Assembly (NCBI GenBank): GCA_008729055.1
Contig: SDUX01000008.1
Span: 4,365,756-4,429,755, forward strand
Source: Pyropia haitanensis
Lineage: Eukaryota; Rhodophyta; Bangiophyceae; Bangiales; Bangiaceae
Length of the DNA: 64,000 nt
Direction of reading: 5' to 3'
Shown here: positions 57,350 through 64,000 of the stretch, one piece after another
Layout of the letters: the number at the start of each line of letters is the position of its first letter
How positions within the stretch are numbered: position 1 is the stretch's first letter
Notes under the pieces: model-generated
The model's database searches: none
Told to the model about the DNA's origin: nothing
Seen by the model: the letters and a program-made list of their open reading frames with translations, nothing else
Translations under genes and position numbers: made by a program

Positions 57350-58552
57350 GTTGAGCGGGGTGGGGACCGGGGGGGTCGCGGCTGTCCGAGCCGCGGCCCC
57401 CTCGCACCCACTTGCGGAGCACCGCCTCACTGCGGGCGAACGTGGTGGGGCGGGGAGGGGATGATTCCCACTATGTGCGGGCATTGTGTATAGCGCCGGG
57501 CTCCAAGGAGTGCCTGAGCAGTCCCGATAGATGGAAGACATACCGCCCAACCACGGCCCCCCCAGCGGCCCCCTGGAGTAGAGCGCGACGGCGTCGCGCC
57601 GCCCACCCGCCTCCAACAACCAAGACGCGATCACCGACGCAGAACGGACCGCGTACGCGTGCCCGCGACGTTAGCGCGACGTGGCCAACCCCCCCCTCCT
57701 TGTCCCGTCCTCCGCACGCGCCGCCACCCTACGGACTTGGCGGTCGCCGCGGCTGTGCGGCAGCGGCCTCCCCGTGGCCGCCATGGGGGGGACGGGCGTG
57801 AGGTACATGTGGTTTCGGGTATGCAGCACATGTGGTCACGGGCGTCCGGTACAGTACATGTGGTTACGGGTGTGCGGTACATGTGGTCACGGGCGTGCAG
57901 TACAGTACATGCGGATGCCTGTCCACGTGCACAAGTCGTGGCCGGAGCCGAAGCGCCGTAGGTTCGCGGTCACGGCATCCAATTCCAGCCCTCTGAGCAC
58001 GACATCGCTCGTCGATGCCGAGTCAGCGCAAGAAATTTCTCTTGGAATTGAATTCTCGACGTTGGGATCTATGCGCGGCCCTGCCCCGCTGGGGATGTGA
58101 CCTCCCCGGCGGGGAGCTCAATCACCGGGCGCCCGCCCACCCAGCCGACCAGACGGGAGGCGGAGGGCCGGGACCTCGCGTGTGCCCGCGGCTGCCGCCG
58201 CCGCCACCAGCCGCTCACTCGCCGCCGCCCACGGGCTCCGATTGGCCGCCGACCGGCGCAGCTCCACGCCCCGCGACTGCCCGCCCCTGCATGGCCCAGA
58301 GGCGACCTCGTCCCACCACCACCGTGTCTGCTCCGACCGCCGCCACGCCCGACATCCTCGCCACTCGTCCCGCCGCCGACGCCGCCCCGCGCTTGCCGCC
58401 ACCGCCGCCGTCCGTTTGCCGGCTGCCTACTTGTCGCATCCCGCCCCGATCCGTACGAACCGCAGTGACCCACGTGCAGCGTGTTCCCGTCTTCGCCTCC
58501 TCTTTCCGTCCCCTCTGCCCAGCCCCGCCGCCCGCTCCTGCACGCGCGCGCC
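57350..58552. other. Intergenic region upstream of the phycobilisome linker
   Basis: No gene is supported. It holds a tandem repeat (listed separately) and a GC-rich leader region before 58553. Balanced composition at 57900-58080. Confidence 0.5.
57794..57917. repeat. Minisatellite with ACATGTGG core, five copies
   Basis: Units of alternating length (about 23 and 28 bp) carry GGTACATGTGGT or a close variant followed by TTACGGG or TCACGGG. The core ACATGT is itself palindromic. The longer units carry an additional ACAGT. Confidence 0.75.
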
Positions 58553-59974
58553 ATGGCGTTTATCACGTCGGTGGGCGTCTTTGGGCGCGTCGCTCCCCCG
58601 CGGCGCGCCACGTCGACGCTGTCGACGGCCGCCCCCCTGCGGCCGACGGCGGCGCTGCAGGCGCCCGGCTCGGCCGTGACGGCGATCCGTGTGCCGTCCG
58701 ACGCGGTGGCGGTGCCGGCGCCCTTCCCGTGCGCCCGCCCGTCCACCTACTCGTCTGTCAACGCGACGATTGACGCGCCCCGGCTGTCGGCCTGGGATGC
58801 GGACGTGGCGGTCGCCGCGGCGATCCGCCAGGTGTTTGGCAACGCGTACCTGTTTGAGGAGGAGTCGGCCGACGTGGGCGTGCTGACCTCCCAGTTCCGT
58901 GGCCGCAACCTGACGATGAAGGAGCTCGTGCGCGGGCTGGCCAAGACGGCTGCGTATCGCTCCCGCTTCATGACGCCCAACTCGACGTACCGCCTGGTGG
59001 AGCTCAACTACAAGCACATCCTCGGCCGCGGGCCGACGCAGGCGGAGGTGTCGGCACACACGCAGACGCTCATGTCTGCGGGCTTTGACGCGGATATTGA
59101 CAGCTACTTTGGCGCCGAGTACGACGCGCTCTTTGGGGACAACGTGGTGCCGTCGACGGTGTTCCGCGGCACCTACCGCTCGTCGGAGGAGTTCAACCGG
59201 ATGTGCAAGTCCAACGCGGGGCCGGCAGGGTCGGACAAGGCCAAGCGTGGCCTCAACATGCTGGTGACGGTCGCCACGGGTGGCCCCACGGACTATGAGG
59301 ACGTGGCTGTCGGCCTGCCGTCGGCTGTGTCGGCGTCGACGCTGGCCTTTGGCTCTGCAGGCTACTGGTCGGCCGCCCAAAAGGCGGAGGACGAGGGCGC
59401 GAGCGTGTCGCCCAAGGCCAAGCTCACCCCCCCGCCGCCGGCCAAGGCGACCGCCTATGCCTCTCGCTTCCCGCCGTCGCGCCTGAACCGGGCGCCGCGC
59501 ATCGTGATCAACAACATTGGCAGCAGTGATGAGACGCGCTCCATCGAGGTGAGCAACGTGGAGGTGGCGACCGACATTGCCGCCGGCAATGCCCTGAAGG
59601 CGGGCGTGACCGCGACGCCGAATGGCTCCCCCGCGGCGGCTGCGGCTGTGGCCCGCTTCTACCCCTCGGGGATGAACATTGCGCCGCTGGTGTCGGTGCA
59701 GGACACCAAGAACCCCTCTACGTCGTCTGTTTCGGTTGTGATGAGCGAGGTGGCGGTCAACCTGGGGGCGGGCGCTGCGATCCTGGGTGGCGATGCTCCC
59801 CCGGCGGAGTCGGCCATCACACTGTTTTCGTCTCGGGGTCTCAACCAGGCGCCCAACGTGAGGGCCACCTACCGGACCAGCAATGACGACAGCCTTGTGT
59901 ACATGGACAAGACCGAAGTGCCGCTGCCAATGGCCGAGGCTGCGGCCATCCTGGCCAAGTACCGGAAGGCCTGA
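58553..59974 (+). CDS. Nuclear-encoded phycobilisome linker protein, plastid-targeted
   Basis: ATG 58553 (GCGCGCCATGG) gives MAFITSVGVFGRVAPPRRAT, a transit peptide of red-algal type with an early Phe, about 40 residues. The Phycobilisome linker polypeptide domain follows at about residues 75-260: AAIRQVFGNAYLFEEE, LRGLAKT-like helix, AAYRSRFMTPNSTYRLVELN, YKHILGRGPTQAEVSAH, GFDADIDSYFGAEYDALFGD, NVVPSTVFRGTYRSSEEFNR and the AGSDKAKRG end. These are the residues by which linkers fill the cavity of phycobiliprotein hexamers. The C-terminal half holds three diverged repeats beginning RFPPSRLNRAPRI, RFYPSGMNIAPLV and LFSSRGLNQAPNV. It is probably a rod or rod-core linker; a chromophorylated gamma linker is possible, since Cys residues occur at PFPCAR and MCKSN. 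The frame is intact, 473 residues, without introns and with less low-complexity sequence than its neighbours, as expected for an abundant protein. Confidence 0.92.
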   Translation: MAFITSVGVFGRVAPPRRATSTLSTAAPLRPTAALQAPGSAVTAIRVPSDAVAVPAPFPCARPSTYSSVNATIDAPRLSAWDADVAVAAAIRQVFGNAYLFEEESADVGVLTSQFRGRNLTMKELVRGLAKTAAYRSRFMTPNSTYRLVELNYKHILGRGPTQAEVSAHTQTLMSAGFDADIDSYFGAEYDALFGDNVVPSTVFRGTYRSSEEFNRMCKSNAGPAGSDKAKRGLNMLVTVATGGPTDYEDVAVGLPSAVSASTLAFGSAGYWSAAQKAEDEGASVSPKAKLTPPPPAKATAYASRFPPSRLNRAPRIVINNIGSSDETRSIEVSNVEVATDIAAGNALKAGVTATPNGSPAAAAAVARFYPSGMNIAPLVSVQDTKNPSTSSVSVVMSEVAVNLGAGAAILGGDAPPAESAITLFSSRGLNQAPNVRATYRTSNDDSLVYMDKTEVPLPMAEAAAILAKYRKA

Positions 59975-61382
59975 TGGGGACATGCGTGCACCACCACGTG
60001 CGTCGTTGCGCGGGCTGCTGCCAGCCGGTGTGTGGACGAGCATACAATGAAGAGTGGCGCAGTGGGTGTGGTTGATTGTGGGAGTGAGAGGGGCTGTGGG
60101 GGGTAGGAGGGTGCGAGGGTGAGGGCGTGTGATATTGGCTGCGTGTACGGCCCCTCACCGCCACGGTGGGATGGCTTTGTTGGCGAGTGGCGGTGGGCTG
60201 TACAGATACGCGCTGGGGGGCGTGCGGGGGGATGGGCGCCGGCGGGGGGAGCCGCCCAAATATGAGAGAACTGTGCTCTGTAAGAGTTTGTCTTCCTCGA
60301 GAAGCGCACGTGCCCCGAGCGGGCGGTCAGGGTGTAGGGCTGACAACGAGGGCAGCCGCGCGACAGACGCTGGCCAGCTCGCACTCTCTGGCAATAGACC
60401 TTGACACCTCGTACCGCTGCGGCCGCCGACAGCCAACAAACGGCCACCACTGACTTTGTTCGAGTCCCGCGCAGCACATGTACAAGGACCTGACTCACAG
60501 GTTGCGACCGACATGGATGTGGCCTGGGGGGCGGGCAGAACAAGCGGCAGACCGGCCCGTGTCGCCGGACACTGTAGTGGCCACCTTGCCGTCGGTGTCG
60601 GTGCAGCTACTCGGCCGCGTCGGGGGTGTCAGACGATGGGCCCTGTGAAAGGGGCAAGGGGCGGCCGCAGAGTTCAGAGTATGGCTACTGTCCATATACG
60701 CCGTGTGGCCTGGCGGACCGGGGTCCACGGCAGAGGCGCGGGTCGCTGGCAGTGGACCACGGACCACACGGTCCACCACCTCATGTTGACGCCGGCCCAA
60801 CCACGGTTGCGCGTGCGCACCTCCCTCGCGCGGGATCAAGTCGTTGCACACGCGCGAGCCGTGCTGTGGCAGGCCAGGGCTGGTGCGGGGCTTCCTTACA
60901 CAACCCCACCTCTGACAGTTACGCATACCCGCGGGCGATCGACCCATTTTCTATTGCCCCGCCGCGCCGCGCCGCGCGGGAGGTATGCGCGCTACGTGCG
61001 ACAGCCCGATAAGTCGCGCGGTGGGGGGGGTGCACGGCGCTGCCGCGGCACGACATTGCGGGGACATCCCTATCCATCCGCATCTAGCCTTGAGGGCGCC
61101 GGCGCAGGGGCGGGGGGGTGTTTGCCGGATCAGCCGCGATCTGCGTCGCCCGCCCCGGGGACACGACGTCGCCAAGTGGCGGCTCGCGGGGTGAGACGGC
61201 GGGGGGGGACGGGTGCGCGGTGGGGGGGTAGGGGAACGAGTCCACCCGTCCGTAGCGGGGAAGAAGCCGCAACGTGTCTCCCGCGGCGGGTGACCGCCCG
61301 GGGCACGCCAGCAGCGGTGGTGCTCTCCGATCGTCGCCGAGGGGGCAGCCCGTGGTGCACCAGGGGGGGGTTGGCGAAAGAG
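59975..61382. other. Intergenic region
   Basis: 3' flank of the linker gene and upstream region of the multicopper oxidase gene. Balanced composition to about 61000, then G-rich. No gene is supported. Confidence 0.5.
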
Positions 61383-61389
61383 TATAAAG
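61383..61389 (+). promoter_or_regulatory. TATA box of the multicopper oxidase gene
   Basis: TATAAAG in AGAGTATAAAGAGAGAGAGG lies 327 bp before the start codon at 61710. It would place transcription start near 61415 and leave a leader of almost 300 bases. Confidence 0.55.
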
Positions 61390-61709
61390 AGAGAGAGGGC
61401 GGCCGCCCTCGGACGGGAGGGCGCCCCCGCCTCGACAGTTAGGTGTGCGGCGAGTAACCGCCCGTGGCCCCCCCCGCTCGTCGCCGCGCCAGCGGCCGCG
61501 CGCCGCCCACGCCCGTCTGGCAGGCCCCGTTGGGCGTCGACGGCAGCGGCCGGTCGCCCTCTCTTTCCGCCCCCCCTGTCCTCCCCGCGGGCGCCACTCT
61601 TGCGCCTGGCTCGTGTTCTGTAGTCTCGATCGCGACGACAAGGCTGTTGCGCGCTCGAGGCGCTTCCCGATCCCTCCCCGCCGCCCTTTTCTGTTACCTG
61701 CTCGTCATC

Positions 61710-64000
61710 ATGGGCGCCCGCGGCGGCGGCAGCTGCAGGCCGGCGTTGGTCCGCCCCGCGGCACGGCTGTGGCTGTGGCGGGCGGTGTCGGTGGTAGGGG
61801 TGGTGGTGGTGGCGGTGGCGGCGGCGGCGAGCAAGCACCCCGTCGCCGCCGCCGCCGCCCGTGGTGACGGCGGCCGCGGCGGCGGCGGCAGTGGCGGTGG
61901 CGACGGTGCCGCCCCCGCCGTGCGTCGCTACTACCTGTCGGCCGAGACGCACACCTGGGACTACACGCCGAGCGGCATCAACCGGTGCACCGGGCGGTCG
62001 TTTTCGGGCGCCCTCGAGGTGACGACAACAGTCGCGGCCCCCGGCGGGCGGGTCGGCTCGACCTACGTCAAGGCCCGCTACGTGGCCTACACGGACGCGA
62101 CGTTCACCACCCGCGAGCCCGTCGACGCGCACCTCGGCGCCGTCGGGCCGGCCCTCTACGCCGCTGCCGGTGACGAGCTCCACGTGACGCTGCGCAACCG
62201 GCTGGATTACCCGGTTGACCTGCAGGTGGGCGGCCTGGCGGCCGTGGCAGCGGCCGACTCGGCGACCGCCGCCGCCGTCGCACCCGGCGGCACCCGCGAG
62301 TACGCCTTTGCCGTTGGCGCGGCCGCGGCGCCGCCGCCGGCGGGCCGCCGCGGCGGCCACGTGCCGTCCATGATGCACGTGTATGGGAGTGAGGTGAACG
62401 CGTCGCACGCGACGGCCGGCCTGTACGGGCCGCTGGTGGTGACGCGGCGGGAGGACGCGGACGCGGATGGCAAGCCCGCAGGTACCGTTTGGTGGGGGGG
62501 ATGGGGGCGGGGGGGGGGGGGGGGGGAGAGGGGAGGGTGGCGGGGGGTGCGGAGACGGCGGCGCCAAAAGGGGGACACTTCGTGGAGGGGGTGGCGGTGC
62601 GGGGGAACCACTTCGAGAGGCCGAGTGAAGCGCAGCGTCGCCGCGGGTCGTCACGGCTCTCGGATACGGGGACACCCACTGATACTCTGATCCGGCCCGA
62701 CGGATCGCTATTTTGTTGTTTTTTTTGTTTCATCGTGCTGTTGGTGTGCCTGTCTTTTTTTTTTTTTTGAGACGCCGCAGGCTACGTCAACGTGTTTACG
62801 TTCCTCCACGCCTTCCGCGAGGCGGAAAGCCCACACTTTGGCGAAAGCATCGCCGCGGCGCCGCCCATCAGCCGGGAGCCGCTGCCGCCAGGCGCCAGCC
62901 CCGTCCCCGATGAGCAGCACATCATGCACAGTGGTACGTGGGGCGGCGGGGTGGTCGGTGCGCCACGGTGCCTTGCAGCACGTCGGCGAAGCTGGGCTGC
63001 GTGCCCGTCAGGTTGTTACTGTGTCCGGACTGCATTGCCCCGCGTGCCGTCGGTGGAACAAGGTTGCTCGCTGGTCAGGTTTTGGTCCAGCGTCTGACCG
63101 CCCGCCCGCCATTTATCGTTTTCTCTGCGCCCACCCTGGCTGGTGAGCCACGCTGGCTGCCCCGCCCGTCCGCCGCTTCTTCTTTCTCTCACCTCCACCC
63201 CCGCTCCGTCCTCTCTGCTTCCCCCCACTCTCTCTGTCCGTGTCTCGCCCATAGTCAACGGCTACATGTTCTGCCACCTCCCCATGTCCATGCCCGCTGG
63301 TGGCAAGGCCCTGTGGCACGCGTCTGCTCTTGGTGACTCGGCCACCGTGCACCCGCTGCACTTCCATGGCATCGTTGGGGTAACCGCGGGCGGTGCGCAC
63401 GTGGACGTCCTGCAGCTACTCCCGCGAGTGACCACCACGTTGGACATGATCTTGGACAACCCCGGCACCTGGCTCGGGCACTGCCATGTATCATTTCACT
63501 TGGCTACCGGAATGCAGTTCACGTTTGACGTGACGGGGAAGGCGCCGCGGCCGCGCTCGCCCGGCCGCCTGCGCGAGTACTTTGTCGCCGCGGAGGAGGT
63601 GGTGTGGGACTACTTCCGCGCGAATGGCTCGTGCTCGCCGGGCACGCCTGAGGCGCGCGCGTTTACCGACGCCAATCTGCCCGTCGGCACCGCCGGGGGT
63701 GTCACGCTGGGCTCCTCGTACGTCAAGACCCTCTACGTCGAGTACACCGACGCGTCGTTTACGCAGCGGAAGCGGCGGCCGCGCGAGTGGGAGCACCTGG
63801 GCTTCACCGGCCCCGTGCTACGGGCCGAGGTGGGCGACACCCTCCGCGTCACGTTCCTGAACCGGGCGGGCTCCCACCACCCGCTGTCGATGCACCCGCA
63901 CGGGGTGTGGTACGCCAAGGCGCATGAGGGCGCTCCGTACGTGGACGGCAGCGCGCCCGAGGATATGGCCGACGACGCGGTGCGGCCGGGCGCCACGCAC
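61710..64000 (+). CDS. Multicopper oxidase, ceruloplasmin/hephaestin-like ferroxidase, 3' partial
   Basis: ATG 61710 gives a signal peptide (MGARGGGSCRPALVRPAARL, hydrophobic VSVVGVVVVAVAAAAS). There are three exons: 61710-62481, 62781-62933 and 63255 to the window end. Introns are 299 and 321 bp, with donors GTACCG and GTACGT, acceptors CCGCAG and CCATAG, both phase 1. Exon 1 holds a cupredoxin unit beginning RRYYLSAETHTWDYTPSG with VKARYVAYTDATFTTREP, as in ceruloplasmin. Exon 3 holds VNGYMFCHLPMSMPAGGKAL, the copper ligands HPLHFHG (63350-63370) and GHCHVSFHLATGM (63477-63515), then a second unit with SYVKTLYVEYTDASFTQRKR and LSMHPHGVWY. These match the order in six-domain ferroxidases; at least a further domain should follow beyond the window. 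Ferroxidases oxidise Fe(II) at the cell surface, often for permease uptake. Fe specificity is inferred from the family. Confidence 0.88.

Noticed and set aside
1..64000. CRISPR arrays, rRNA and tRNA genes
   Set aside because: I found no spaced identical repeats of CRISPR type and no convincing rRNA or tRNA structure by eye.

Overview
The window looks like nuclear DNA of a red alga, most likely a bangiophyte of the Porphyra/Pyropia type. Reasons: very high GC with long C and G runs; genes with few introns, the three I can define being about 300-320 bp; a plastid-targeted, nuclear-encoded phycobilisome linker (58553-59974); secreted Pro/Thr/Gly-rich and Cys-rich proteins of the kind expected in an algal extracellular matrix; and Ala/Gly/Pro-rich low-complexity segments inside otherwise conserved proteins. 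Most long open frames here are artefacts of GC content. I called genes only where recognisable domains or non-repetitive peptide islands occur. In at least seven genes the reading frame changes inside a C or G run, which most probably reflects homopolymer-length errors in the assembly.

Layout from left to right. At 1-2209 is the 3' part of a secreted beta-propeller-like protein with a Hedgehog-type Hint domain. At 3101-4806 is a cytochrome P450. At 7811-13791 is a very large low-complexity protein with a near-perfect CENP-C motif, a candidate inner-kinetochore protein. At 14580-15643 (minus) is mitochondrial ribosomal protein uS2m, divergent from a small two-exon gene (16315-17311); a telo-box lies between them. 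At 18049-23827 (minus) is a MAP kinase kinase with an enormous N-terminal extension carrying two copies of a possible MAPK docking site. The stretch 23828-30084 holds no gene I can name. At 30085-30989 is a SAM-dependent methyltransferase, and at 32910/32997-35995 an ApbE-type flavin transferase fused to flavin-reductase-like domains.

The stretch 37738-45039 is a giant inverted repeat: two 3.5-kb copies of one element, facing each other across a 248-bp spacer, each with CGTCA...TGACG ends. A smaller MITE-like element follows (45567-46205). At 48485-49948 is a secreted Pro/Thr-rich, Cys-rich and Gly-rich wall-type protein, at 52444-54078 an F-box-like protein, at 55285-57349 a secreted Cys-rich repeat protein, at 58553-59974 the phycobilisome linker, and at 61710 to the end a spliced multicopper oxidase (ceruloplasmin/ferroxidase-like) cut by the window edge.

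The genes do not form a pathway, as expected for a nuclear chromosome. The points most worth following up are the CENP-C candidate, the Hint-domain protein, the MAP2K with duplicated docking sites, the ApbE fusion with two possible starts (presequence-like or myristoylated), and the inverted transposon pair.
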